From contig CALSLP010000005.1 of assembly GCA_943787225.1 (NCBI GenBank), positions 124,001-188,000 of the forward strand: 64,000 bases of DNA. The letters are read 5' to 3'. The notes beneath the pieces are model-generated. The model saw only the letters and a list, made by a program, of their open reading frames with translations. It was not told the DNA's origin and ran no database searches. The stretch's first letter is position 1. Each line of letters opens with the position of its first letter. Of this stretch, positions 49,826 to 59,026 are shown piece after piece. This DNA comes from an uncultured Alphaproteobacteria bacterium. Its GTDB lineage: Bacteria; Pseudomonadota; Alphaproteobacteria; MPNO01; UBA2964. The translations under genes and the position numbers were made by a program.

Positions 49826-50689
49826 ATGGTTGCACCCGCTGACACCACTGCCGATGCACACGGCGCAGAACATAAACATCCTTGGCATCTGGTTGATCCA
49901 AGTCCCTGGCCCTTTGTAGGCTCCATGAGCGCTGGCGCTTTAGCGGTCGGTACTGTCATGTATATGCATGATGGTGGAACATGGTTGATGGCTCTTGGTT
50001 TTCTGGGGGTTGCAGCGACGATGTTCTTCTGGTTCCGCGATGTCGCTATGGAAGCTACCTTCGGAGGCCATCACTCGGTACCGGTTCAGATCGGTATGCG
50101 TTATGGCATGGCGCTGTTCATCGCCTCGGAGGTGATGTTCTTTGTTGCCTGGTTCTGGGCCTTCTTTAACGCCAGCCTGTTCCCACCGGAAACGATTAAG
50201 GGTATGTGGCCACCAGCGGGTATTATCGTGTTTGATCCTTGGGGGCTGCCGTTCCTTAATACGCTTATCCTGTTGACCTCCGGCGTAACCTTAACCTGGG
50301 CACATCATGCGCTGCTCGAAGGCAATAAGGATCATGTTTTGCAGGGCCTTGGCCTGACTATTTTCCTTGGCCTCGTTTTCTCCGGGGTTCAAGGCTACGA
50401 ATACGGTCATGCGGCCTTTGCCTTTGCGTTCCAGGAAGGGGTCGCCGGAAAAGGCGGAATCTATCCGACTATTTTCTATATGGCGACCGGCTTCCATGGT
50501 TTCCATGTCATCGTCGGCACAATATTCCTGATCGTTTGTTTCTATCGAACGCAAAAAGATCACTTTAAGCAGGATCATCATTTTGGTTTCGAGGCAGCGG
50601 CCTGGTACTGGCATTTCGTTGATGTCGTCTGGCTGTTCCTGTTCATCTGCATCTACTGGTGGGGAGCAGGCGCCGCCCCCACGATTTGA
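49826..50689 (+). CDS. ctaE: Cytochrome c oxidase subunit III
   Basis: 287-residue subunit with seven membrane helices. The HPWHLVDPSPWPF start, the SEVMFFVAWFWAFF helix with its conserved Glu, and the C-terminal AAWYWHFVDVVWLFLF helix are all typical. Full length. Followed by a strong terminator. Confidence 0.95.
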   Translation: MVAPADTTADAHGAEHKHPWHLVDPSPWPFVGSMSAGALAVGTVMYMHDGGTWLMALGFLGVAATMFFWFRDVAMEATFGGHHSVPVQIGMRYGMALFIASEVMFFVAWFWAFFNASLFPPETIKGMWPPAGIIVFDPWGLPFLNTLILLTSGVTLTWAHHALLEGNKDHVLQGLGLTIFLGLVFSGVQGYEYGHAAFAFAFQEGVAGKGGIYPTIFYMATGFHGFHVIVGTIFLIVCFYRTQKDHFKQDHHFGFEAAAWYWHFVDVVWLFLFICIYWWGAGAAPTI

Positions 50690-50713
50690 TCGGTAACTGC
50701 CTGAGTTAACAAT

Positions 50714-50751
50714 ATTCACGCCGCGGCATCCCACCGCGGCGTGAATTTTTT
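50714..50751 (+). terminator. Strong rho-independent terminator after ctaE
   Basis: Perfect 13-bp stem (50714-50726 with 50734-50746), seven-base loop and T6 tail. Separates the structural oxidase genes from DUF983-surf1. Confidence 0.93.
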
Positions 50752-50768
50752 CGGGAAAGGGCCATGCG

Positions 50769-51141
50769 ATGCCGGACCCCATTGACTATCCCAAAATACC
50801 CCCATTTCAGGCGGGACGGCGTTGTTGCTGCCCGCGTTGTGGCAAGGGACGTTTGTATAACGGCCTTTTGACGGTCTCTGACACCTGTTCGGTCTGCGGG
50901 CTCGATCTGTCGCCGCACGACACGGGTGATGGCGCCTCGGTCTTTCGTGATCTTTCTACTCGGTGGACTGGTCGTCCCCCTGGCGTTAAAGTTCGAGGCC
51001 GCCTTTGGACCGCCGATATGGGCGCATCTGATTTTATGGCCGCCCGTGATTATCGCTCTGGCTATTGCCTTTTTACGACCGGTGAAGGCAACATTGATTG
51101 CCTATCATTTTAAAAACCTGCGCCACACATATGACGAATGA
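50769..51141 (+). CDS. DUF983 family zinc-ribbon membrane protein (one frameshift)
   Basis: About 123-residue protein after one extra base at about 50948 is discounted. The N-terminus has two CxxC pairs (CCCPRCGKG and CSVCGLDL), a probable zinc ribbon. Two hydrophobic helices follow in the second frame (FLLGGLVVPLALKF and WPPVIIALAIAFL). DUF983 genes commonly sit between ctaE and surf1 in alphaproteobacteria; a part in oxidase assembly is presumed. Overlaps the surf1 start. Confidence 0.8.
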
Positions 51142-51853
51142 TGTCACTACGCCGTCCCCGAGCGGACGCACTGGTAAAGGGTTGGCGGTCATAGCCCTCG
51201 GCGCCTTTTGTGTTCTCATTGGCATGGGAACCTGGCAGCTCCAGCGACTGGCCTGGAAAGAAGGGCTGATCGCCGACCGTCAGGCGAAGCTCGCCTTGAT
51301 GCCGCTCCACATATCGACGCCGCTGAGCAGTAAACCGGAGGCCTTCCGGCGTGTCGTTGTGACAGGACGATTTCTCCACGACAAAGAAATCTTCGTGGGA
51401 CCGCGTTCCTTTCGCGGCAGCCCTGGCGGGCATGTTATTACGCCGCTGGAATATGCATCAGGTGAAATCGTATTTGTTGACCGGGGCTGGATTCCGGAGA
51501 CGCGGAAGGATCCCGCAAAGAGACAAGCCGCTCAGAAGCGGGGCCCTGTCTCGATTGTTGGAACGGCAAGCTGGCCGCGCAAACTGAATTATTTTGAACA
51601 CCCTAATGATCCATCGAAGAACCAGTGGTTCCGGGTTTCCCCGACCGAAATGGCGGGGTCGTTGAAATTGCAACGGGTCGCCGCCTATTGGGTGGTTGCT
51701 GATGCCTCTCCCAACCCAGGTGGTTTTCCGATTGGTGGTGGTGGAATCAGAATGCCCACCAATAATCATCTGCAATATGTCCTGACCTGGTACGGGATGG
51801 CGCTTGGGCTCCTTGTCCTGTCGTTCTTTTATTGGTGGCAGGGACGTCGCTAA
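51131..51853 (+). CDS. surf1: SURF1 family oxidase assembly protein
   Basis: 240-residue protein with two membrane helices (about 19-37 and 215-235) flanking a periplasmic domain. Typical motifs: GTWQLQRLAWKEGLI and VDRGWIP. Helps insert heme a into subunit I. ATG 51131 lies within the DUF983 end and is preferred over the longer frame at 51098. Confidence 0.92.
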   Translation: MTNDVTTPSPSGRTGKGLAVIALGAFCVLIGMGTWQLQRLAWKEGLIADRQAKLALMPLHISTPLSSKPEAFRRVVVTGRFLHDKEIFVGPRSFRGSPGGHVITPLEYASGEIVFVDRGWIPETRKDPAKRQAAQKRGPVSIVGTASWPRKLNYFEHPNDPSKNQWFRVSPTEMAGSLKLQRVAAYWVVADASPNPGGFPIGGGGIRMPTNNHLQYVLTWYGMALGLLVLSFFYWWQGRR

Positions 51854-52767
51854 TGCCCGCTATGGCCTTCTGGAAGCGGTCGGCCGTTCGAGGGGCGCTG
51901 TGGATGTGTGCTGCATCCGTTCTGATAGGTCTTTCCGCCGTCTGCATTCGTGAGCTGTCCGGGACCTTTAATACGTTTCAATTGGTGTTCTTTCGCAGCG
52001 CCGTCGGGTTGTTACTCCTCGGACCATGGATGTTTCGGACCGCCCGGCTTGGAACATTGTCGACGAGGCGTTTACCGCTTTATCTCATTAGAACCGTGCT
52101 CAGCTATACCGGCATGGTGTGCGTGTTTTATGGCTTGGCCAAAATGCCAATTGGCGAGGTCTATGCTCTGCTATTTTTGGTACCCATCATCACGATCGTG
52201 ATGGCTGTTCTGCTGTTGAAAGAAAGAGCCGGAAAGGAAGCGTGGATTGCCTGTGGTGTTGCCTTTATCGGTGCTCTGATCATTCTGCGACCCGGAATCA
52301 TCGAACTGACTTTGGCGGCAGCCGCGGTTCTCGTGACGGCCGTTGCCTATTCTGCTGTAAATATCTGTATCAAGTCTTTGTCTCGGACCGATACACCGGC
52401 TCAGATAACGTTCTATGGACAGTTGCTGGCTTTACCCTTGGCGCTCGGTCCGGCGCTCTATGTCTGGGTAACGCCAGAATGGTCTGATGTCCCCTTGATT
52501 CTCGCCCTCGGGACTCTCCAGCTCGTGGCAGGGTTATGCCACGCCTATTCGGTGCGGGCCGCTGATGCGAGAGTGGTGCAGCCGTTTAACTTTGTTCGAC
52601 TCCCGGCGAGTGTCTTGTTTGCTTTTATTTTGTTTGCCGAATTGCCATCGCCCTGGACATGGCTGGGGGCGGGATTGATTTTTGCCAGCTCGTATTATGT
52701 GCTGTACCGGGAAGCCGCGAAAAAAGATTCTTCTAACGACGCAGAAGGAACTCCCGGCCAAGCTTGA
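51853..52767 (+). CDS. EamA/DMT superfamily permease
   Basis: 304-residue inner-membrane transporter with ten predicted helices in two EamA repeats. Start ATG overlaps the surf1 stop (TAATG), giving translational coupling. The end overlaps the convergent pncB gene by 35 bases. Substrate not predictable; drug/metabolite exporters of this type often carry amino acids or related compounds. Confidence 0.87.
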   Translation: MPAMAFWKRSAVRGALWMCAASVLIGLSAVCIRELSGTFNTFQLVFFRSAVGLLLLGPWMFRTARLGTLSTRRLPLYLIRTVLSYTGMVCVFYGLAKMPIGEVYALLFLVPIITIVMAVLLLKERAGKEAWIACGVAFIGALIILRPGIIELTLAAAAVLVTAVAYSAVNICIKSLSRTDTPAQITFYGQLLALPLALGPALYVWVTPEWSDVPLILALGTLQLVAGLCHAYSVRAADARVVQPFNFVRLPASVLFAFILFAELPSPWTWLGAGLIFASSYYVLYREAAKKDSSNDAEGTPGQA

Positions 52768-53914
52768 CCCGAGAGGTGCCGTCATACTCGATGATATCAG
52801 CGGTGGCGTAGGTTTCGCTCCAGGTTGTCGGCAAGTAACTGCCGGTGCCGATGATATCGACCGGCGCTTGTGCTTCGGCAAACAGATGGCATTTAGCAGG
52901 GCCAAAACCGCTGGAGGCGATGATTTTGGCGTTCTTGAACCCTTCACCATCGAGCACTTCACGCATCCGCCAGATAGCGGCAGCGGAAACGCCTGCACCA
53001 ACCAGATAGGATAGCTGGGCTTCCGAACGATAGCCGCGGACAACTTCCGGGACATGGCGTTCCAGAACCGCATAGGACGCTGCCGGGTCGAGACCTTCGA
53101 TATAACGGCTGCCGGGCGTGTCGAGGCGGAACGATAGCTGTCCCTGCTCGACGAGATCCGGAAATTTCTTGCAGACGGCGAGCGTGTCGGTGACTTCCTG
53201 GCCAAAATAATCGACCAGTACTGTCATCGGGATGTCGGGAAACGCTTCGCGGAACATTTCTGCGGCCCGCAATGTGCTGCCGGCATAGCCGATAAAGGCA
53301 TGTGGCATTGTACCCTTACCGTCTTCTTCTCCAAAATAATGTGCCGTGGCATCAGTAGCGTTGCCGATAAAGCCAATGGCGTCAACTTTCTTGCGGGCTT
53401 TGGCTGAGCCTACTGAAGCAGCATAGGCCATCATCTCGGCCATGCTGGTACCGGCGCAGTGTCGGGCATCCATCGCCATAAAGGCAACCTTGGGCAGATC
53501 GGCGCACATCGAATAGGCGTTATAGGCGGCAACGCAGGCCGGGCCGAGCTTTTGCAACAACAATGTCTCGAGATCGACCAGCTGTGAGAAAGCGCCTGTA
53601 ACATAGGCAATTGGCTCACCGGCTCCGACCCATTTGCCTTCTTTGTATTTCAGGTCGATTTCAAAGGTGGTGCCGCGTTCCTTGGCGACAGCCTGCAGCC
53701 AGTCAAGGGCCAGTCGCGGTGCGGAAATCACCGGGCGCCGCATAAATAATGCATAGGTAACCCGAGCATCGCCGAACTTCGCGACAGCCTGTTTGGTTCG
53801 GGAAAAATACTTATCGGTCCAGCCGTCGATCTCCGACTGTCCGGTCGGCCAGCTGGCCTCGCCAATTGCTTTTGGCGTGGTAGGTTTTCCCTTTGGGGTT
53901 ACAGTCGTGGCCAT
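52733..53914 (-). CDS. pncB: Nicotinate phosphoribosyltransferase
   Basis: 393-residue NAD salvage enzyme (nicotinate + PRPP to NaMN). Recognisable stretches are TDKYFSRTKQA at the N-terminus, the ARHCAGTSMAEM segment, FIGNATDAT, and IIASSGFGPAKC near the C-terminal phosphate-binding region. Shorter N-terminus than the E. coli type, as in other alphaproteobacterial forms. Confidence 0.88.
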   Translation of the reverse strand: MATTVTPKGKPTTPKAIGEASWPTGQSEIDGWTDKYFSRTKQAVAKFGDARVTYALFMRRPVISAPRLALDWLQAVAKERGTTFEIDLKYKEGKWVGAGEPIAYVTGAFSQLVDLETLLLQKLGPACVAAYNAYSMCADLPKVAFMAMDARHCAGTSMAEMMAYAASVGSAKARKKVDAIGFIGNATDATAHYFGEEDGKGTMPHAFIGYAGSTLRAAEMFREAFPDIPMTVLVDYFGQEVTDTLAVCKKFPDLVEQGQLSFRLDTPGSRYIEGLDPAASYAVLERHVPEVVRGYRSEAQLSYLVGAGVSAAAIWRMREVLDGEGFKNAKIIASSGFGPAKCHLFAEAQAPVDIIGTGSYLPTTWSETYATADIIEYDGTSRVKLGREFLLRR

Positions 53915-53960
53915 GATATTGCTCGTGCGCGCTGGGCGAGTAATCTAGTGTATTCAAGCA

Positions 53961-53993
53961 CATAATGGACCCGAAGCGGTAGTGCCCATTATG
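53961..53993. promoter_or_regulatory. Inverted repeat CATAATGG-N17-CCATTATG between pncB and M32 gene
   Basis: Perfect eight-base arms at 53961-53968 and 53986-53993 in the 118-bp divergent intergenic region, about 47 bp upstream of pncB. Could be an operator for the NAD salvage gene. I cannot match it to a known NrtR- or NiaR-type site. Confidence 0.35.
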
Positions 53994-54032
53994 CGTTGGC
54001 GCGTTTAATAACCTTACGAAGAAGAATATCGA

Positions 54033-55520
54033 ATGAACCCCTATACAGAGCTTGAAACCCGTTTCCGCCGTATTGGCGCTTTGGAAGAAGCTGAGGGCAT
54101 CCTGCACTGGGATATGTCGGTGATTATGCCGAAAGGTGGAGCGGAATCACGCGCCGAACAACTGGCCGCTATGAAACTCACCATTCACGGCTTGCTCACG
54201 GACTCTACCCTGACGACTTTGCTCGATGCCGCTGACGAAGCACCGCCCGCGGATGCCTGGCAGGCGGCTAATTTGCGTGAGATGCGCCGTCGCTGGCGCC
54301 ACGCAAATGCGGTCGAAGGTGATCTGGTTGAAGCGCTGAGCAAGGCGTCGAGCCGCTGCGAAATGGTCTGGCGCGATGCTCGGCCAAAGGGTGACTTCGC
54401 GGCGGTGTCGGAGTCTCTTGCCGAGGTATTAGGTCTGGTTCGCCAGAAAGCGCAAACAAAGGCAGCTATCCTCGGCGTAACCTCCTATGAGGCATTACTT
54501 GATCAATTTGAGGCGGAAACCCGAATCGCTGACATAGATCATTTATTTGACGATCTTGCAGCGTTTTTGCCGGACTTCCTCGATAACGCACTGGCACGGC
54601 AAACGGCCGCTGGAGACCCTCTGCAACCAGAAGGGCCGTTTGATCTTGCGGCGCAGCGCTCGCTGGCGACAAAGCTAATGGAACATGTCGGTTTCGATTT
54701 TGATCACGGGCGGCTCGATATCAGTTTGCACCCGTTTTGCGGCGGCGTTCCCGATGATGTCCGGATCACGACACGTTATGAGGAAGATGATTTTGCTCAG
54801 AGCCTGATGGGTGTGTTGCACGAAACCGGCCACGCAATGTATGAGCGCGGTCTTCCCGCAGATTGGCGCTTGCAACCGGTTGGTCAGGCGCGCGGCATGG
54901 CGTTGCATGAAAGTCAGTCACTCCTGATTGAGATGCAGGTTTGTCGGGGATTAGAGTTCCTGACCTTTGCAGCACCTGTTATGCAGGCGGCGTTCAACGG
55001 AACAGGCTCGGTCTGGACACCAGAAAACATGCAAAGGTTACAGGCACGGGTAGAGCGCGGCTTTATCCGGGTCGATGCCGATGAGGTTACCTATCCGGCG
55101 CATGTGATTTTACGTTATCGGCTGGAACGGGCCCTGATTGCCGGTGATATGGAAATCGTCGATCTGCCGAGCGCGTGGAATGACGGTATGAAAGAGATGT
55201 TGGGCATTGTGCCTGAGAGTGACCGCGTTGGTTGCATGCAGGATATTCACTGGTTTGACGGTGCCTTTGGCTATTTTCCAACCTATACGATGGGTGCCCT
55301 CGCGGCCGCGCAGATATTTCAGGCGGCCTGCGCTGCAGATGGCACCATAAAGGATGGCATTTCCAAGGGGGATTTTGCGCCGTTGATGACCTGGTTGCGG
55401 GCCAATATTCACGGGAAGGGCTCCTTTGGGACGACCGATGAAATCCTGATTGAAGCGACCGGCGCACCGCTTGGTACGGAAGCCTTTAAATCCCATCTTA
55501 ATACCCGCTATCTTAATTGA
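54033..55520 (+). CDS. M32 family carboxypeptidase (carboxypeptidase Taq)
   Basis: 495-residue cytoplasmic metallocarboxypeptidase. The zinc motif HETGH lies in GVLHETGHAMYERG (about residue 268) and the third ligand Glu in MALHESQSLLIE. The N-terminal LETRFRRIGALEEAEGILHWD segment matches the family. Full length. Confidence 0.93.
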   Translation: MNPYTELETRFRRIGALEEAEGILHWDMSVIMPKGGAESRAEQLAAMKLTIHGLLTDSTLTTLLDAADEAPPADAWQAANLREMRRRWRHANAVEGDLVEALSKASSRCEMVWRDARPKGDFAAVSESLAEVLGLVRQKAQTKAAILGVTSYEALLDQFEAETRIADIDHLFDDLAAFLPDFLDNALARQTAAGDPLQPEGPFDLAAQRSLATKLMEHVGFDFDHGRLDISLHPFCGGVPDDVRITTRYEEDDFAQSLMGVLHETGHAMYERGLPADWRLQPVGQARGMALHESQSLLIEMQVCRGLEFLTFAAPVMQAAFNGTGSVWTPENMQRLQARVERGFIRVDADEVTYPAHVILRYRLERALIAGDMEIVDLPSAWNDGMKEMLGIVPESDRVGCMQDIHWFDGAFGYFPTYTMGALAAAQIFQAACAADGTIKDGISKGDFAPLMTWLRANIHGKGSFGTTDEILIEATGAPLGTEAFKSHLNTRYLN

Positions 55521-55632
55521 CGCGGGAACTGACAATGAGGTGCCGCCATCTATTGCTCCGCCGGTGCTTCGCCGATAGTCTGTGCCGCCCTCAAAACCCG
55601 GAACACGCCGGGCTACGGCTAAGGAGAATAGA

Positions 55633-57030
55633 TTGCGTTATGTGAGCACCCGGGGCGCCGCGCCGGTCCTTGAATTTGAAGATGCTGTCCTTGCCGGGCT
55701 CGCCCGCGACGGGGGTCTTTACGTGCCTGAAGAATGGCCGCAATTCTCGGCAGATCAACTGCGTGCCATGCGTGGGCTTTCCTATGCCGACATCGCGTTT
55801 CAGATTATGCAGCCGTTTGTTGATGGCGCTATTGATGATGCGTCGTTAAAGACGCTCATCGATGAATCCTATGACAGTTTCAGCCATGCCGCCGTTGCCC
55901 CGCTGCAACAGCTCGACGACAATTTGTTTTTGCTCGAACTGTTCCATGGCCCAACGCTGGCTTTTAAAGATTTCGCGCTACAGGTCCTTGGCCGTTTGTT
56001 TGATTACATTCTGGCGCGGCGTGGCGATCGCATCACGATTGTTGGCGCGACTTCAGGTGATACGGGGTCTGCTGCGATTGAAGCCTGTCGCGGTCGTGCG
56101 GCCATAGAGATTTTTATCCTGCATCCAAAGGGCAGGGTGTCGGATATCCAGCGCTGCCAGATGACGACCGTGCAGGAAGCGAATGTTCACAATATCGCCA
56201 TTGAAGGCACGTTTGATGACTGCCAGGACCTCGTCAAAGAAATGTTCAATGACGAGGATTTCCGGTCGCAACAGAATCTTTCAGCGGTGAACTCGATTAA
56301 CTGGGCCCGGATTATGGCGCAGGTCGTCTACTACGTTTCCTCTGCGTTGAGTCTGGGCGCGCCGGATCGGTCTATTGCTTATGCCGTGCCGACAGGCAAC
56401 TTTGGCGACATCTTCGCCGGCTATGTCGCATCGAGAATTGGATTGCCCATCGAGCGTCTGATCATCGGGACCAATACCAATGATATCCTGACGCGCTTTA
56501 TGGAAACCGGCGCGATGGACGCAAAAGATGTCGTGCCGACCTTGAGCCCGGCAATGGATATTCAGGTGTCGAGTAATTTTGAACGGCTGCTATTTGATCT
56601 CTATGACCGCGATGGTCGGGTGATCAGCCAGGCTATGACAGCGTTCCGGGAAAGCGGCACCATGACCGCGACAAGTGATGTGCTGGATAAAGCGCGGCAG
56701 CTGTTTTCTGCGGCGCGCCTGAATGATGCCGGGATCAAAGCGCAAATTGCGGCGACCTATGAACAGAGTGGCATGATCGTTGATCCTCACACGGCGACGG
56801 GCCTCCATGCCGCAACGGCTTGTGCTCCTGATCCCTCTGTGCCAGTGGTAGCGCTGTCGACGGCGCATCCGGCTAAATTTCCCGATGCCGTGGAAGCGGC
56901 TATTGGTGTAAGGCCTGCGTTGCCGTCGGGTCTGGCTGACCTTCTAGAGAGACCTGAACGCCTGGATATTTTGCCAAATGACCTGGCAACGGTTCAGGCC
57001 TTTATACGTGATCGGGCAAATAATACATGA
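55633..57030 (+). CDS. thrC: Threonine synthase
   Basis: 465-residue PLP enzyme converting O-phosphohomoserine to threonine. The PLP lysine is Lys112 in HGPTLAFKDFALQ. Other motifs: TSGDTGSAAIEA and PTGNFGDIFAGY. I choose the TTG start at 55633 because AAGGAG lies six bases upstream and RYVSTRG is the usual N-terminus; the open frame begins at 55582. Overlaps the M16 gene (ATGA), the conserved alphaproteobacterial order. Confidence 0.94.
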   Translation: MRYVSTRGAAPVLEFEDAVLAGLARDGGLYVPEEWPQFSADQLRAMRGLSYADIAFQIMQPFVDGAIDDASLKTLIDESYDSFSHAAVAPLQQLDDNLFLLELFHGPTLAFKDFALQVLGRLFDYILARRGDRITIVGATSGDTGSAAIEACRGRAAIEIFILHPKGRVSDIQRCQMTTVQEANVHNIAIEGTFDDCQDLVKEMFNDEDFRSQQNLSAVNSINWARIMAQVVYYVSSALSLGAPDRSIAYAVPTGNFGDIFAGYVASRIGLPIERLIIGTNTNDILTRFMETGAMDAKDVVPTLSPAMDIQVSSNFERLLFDLYDRDGRVISQAMTAFRESGTMTATSDVLDKARQLFSAARLNDAGIKAQIAATYEQSGMIVDPHTATGLHAATACAPDPSVPVVALSTAHPAKFPDAVEAAIGVRPALPSGLADLLERPERLDILPNDLATVQAFIRDRANNT

Positions 57031-58289
57031 CGGTTGAAGTAACCAAGCTGGCCAACAGTATGACGGTCGTCACCGATCGTCTGGACACGGTGGAAACAGT
57101 TTCGCTCGGTGTTTGGGTTCAGGCGGGGGCACGCTTTGAGACGGCGGCCAATAATGGTGTATCGCATCTTCTGGAACATATGGCCTTTAAAGGCACCACG
57201 CGTCGTTCAGCGCGTGATATTGCGGAGGAAATTGAAGCCGTCGGCGGGCATCTGAATGCCTTTACATCGCGAGAGATTACGGCGTTTCACGCGACAACGC
57301 TGAAAGACAATGTCGATGTTGCCATCGATATCATTGGCGATATTTTACAGAACTCGGTCTTTGATCAGCATGAGCTCGAGCGTGAGCGGGAAGTGGTTTT
57401 ACAGGAAATAGGCCAGGCCTTTGATACGCCTGATGATATTGTCTTTGATCATTTCCAGAGCACGGCTTTTCCCGATCAACCGCTTGGACGCCCGGTTCTT
57501 GGCCCCCCCGAGATTGTCGCGAGTATGACCCGCGAGACGTTGATGGGGTATATGGGCACGCATTATACGCCGCCCCGAATGATCTTTTCGGCGGCGGGTA
57601 AACTCGACCATGACGCGATTGTGGCGATGGTTGAGGCGCAGTTTGCCGGAGTTGAAACCGGCATCGTTGAGAAACCCGCGGCGGCGCTATATCGCGGGGG
57701 CGATCTCCGCGAGACGAGAGAGCTGGAACAGGTGCATTTTGTTCTCGGTTTTGAATCTGCCGGTTTCCATGATCCCGATTATTATCCCATTGCGGTCGCG
57801 GCCTCGACTCTGGCTGGCGGTATGTCGTCGCGGCTTTTCCAGGAAATTCGGGAGAAGCGCGGCCTGGTCTATTCGATTTACGGATTTAACTCCGCCTATT
57901 CGGATGGCGGTCTGTTTGGCATCTATGCCGGTACCGGCGAAGAGGGGTTGGCGGAGCTTGTTCCGGTTCTGTGTGATGAGTTGATCAAATCGACTAGCTC
58001 GATCGAAGAAAAAGAATTGAGTCGGGCCCGGGCGCAAATGCGTACCGGTATTGTGATGTCCCTTGAAAGCACAGCGTCGCGTGCGGAACAGATTGCGCGT
58101 CAGATTGCGGTCTTTGGCCGCGTTCTGCCGATTGAGGAATTGATCGAGAAGGTCGAAGCTCTCAGCTGTGCAGATATAGAGCGGGCGATTAGCCGGTTAC
58201 TTTCAAGTGCGCCAACCGTGGCGGCAATCGGCCCGGTTAGCCGGTTGCCGAGCTATGATGAAATTGCCAATCAACTAAAGGCAGCCTGA
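57027..58289 (+). CDS. M16 family zinc peptidase (mitochondrial processing peptidase-like)
   Basis: 420-residue protease with two M16 domains. The inverted zinc motif HxxEH is His47-Leu-Leu-Glu50-His51. Closest in type to the beta subunit of mitochondrial processing peptidase. Translationally coupled to thrC. Active-site intact, cytoplasmic or periplasmic location not evident because no signal peptide is seen. Confidence 0.92.
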   Translation: MTVEVTKLANSMTVVTDRLDTVETVSLGVWVQAGARFETAANNGVSHLLEHMAFKGTTRRSARDIAEEIEAVGGHLNAFTSREITAFHATTLKDNVDVAIDIIGDILQNSVFDQHELEREREVVLQEIGQAFDTPDDIVFDHFQSTAFPDQPLGRPVLGPPEIVASMTRETLMGYMGTHYTPPRMIFSAAGKLDHDAIVAMVEAQFAGVETGIVEKPAAALYRGGDLRETRELEQVHFVLGFESAGFHDPDYYPIAVAASTLAGGMSSRLFQEIREKRGLVYSIYGFNSAYSDGGLFGIYAGTGEEGLAELVPVLCDELIKSTSSIEEKELSRARAQMRTGIVMSLESTASRAEQIARQIAVFGRVLPIEELIEKVEALSCADIERAISRLLSSAPTVAAIGPVSRLPSYDEIANQLKAA

Positions 58290-58298
58290 CAATGCACC

Positions 58299-58883
58299 CT
58301 AGGCGTGGCCAGCATCGCCTGACAGCATATTGAAATCGATACCGATCTTGCCCATCGCCTTTTCCCATTTGGTGTCGGGATCGATACCAAAGACCAAATC
58401 ATTATCGGCCGGTACGCTGAGCCAGCCATTGGCCTGGATTTCCTGATCTAACTGACCTGGTGCCCAACCGGCATAACCCAAGGCGAGTATGCTTTTATTG
58501 GGGCCATCACCATCAGCGATAGATTTCAGAATATCGACCGTTGCTGTCAGGGCGACACTGTCATCGATGACGAGAGTTGCGTCCTGTACGTAATCGGCAG
58601 AGTGCAGAACAAAGCCGCGACCGGTTTCAACAGGGCCACCAAAGTGAACACGAATTTCACGATTTGTGGCACCAGAATCAATATTCAGCTGATCCAGCAA
58701 TTCCGGAAAGCTGACACTCTCAACGGTCTTGTTGATGATCAGCCCCATCGCACCGTCCGAGGTGTGGGCGCAAACATAGACCACGGAGCGCGTAAAACGA
58801 TCATCCCGCATTTGCGGCATGGCGATCAGCAGGCTACCCGTTAAATAGGTTGAAGTGTCTTCGTCTTCTGGTGTTTCAGTCAT
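58299..58883 (-). CDS. YqgE/AlgH family protein (UPF0301)
   Basis: 194-residue protein of the YqgE/AlgH family. Motifs: [12 protein letters not shown], the GAMGLIINK segment and [17 protein letters not shown], then [17 protein letters not shown] 58883 is preferred over 58934 because residues from there match the family start. Role unknown; linked to alginate regulation in Pseudomonas. Convergent with the M16 gene. Confidence 0.9.
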   Translation of the reverse strand: MTETPEDEDTSTYLTGSLLIAMPQMRDDRFTRSVVYVCAHTSDGAMGLIINKTVESVSFPELLDQLNIDSGATNREIRVHFGGPVETGRGFVLHSADYVQDATLVIDDSVALTATVDILKSIADGDGPNKSILALGYAGWAPGQLDQEIQANGWLSVPADNDLVFGIDPDTKWEKAMGKIGIDFNMLSGDAGHA

Positions 58884-59026
58884 GCAAATTCCATATGGGT
58901 ATCGCAGTCTAGCGAGAATCATCCGAACACGCACATTTTACCGATAAGTTACGTGTCGATGCCTATATAATATCCTAACAGTGATCGAATAACGAAAAAG
59001 CTTTGGCATTTTTGAGGCAATTATCT

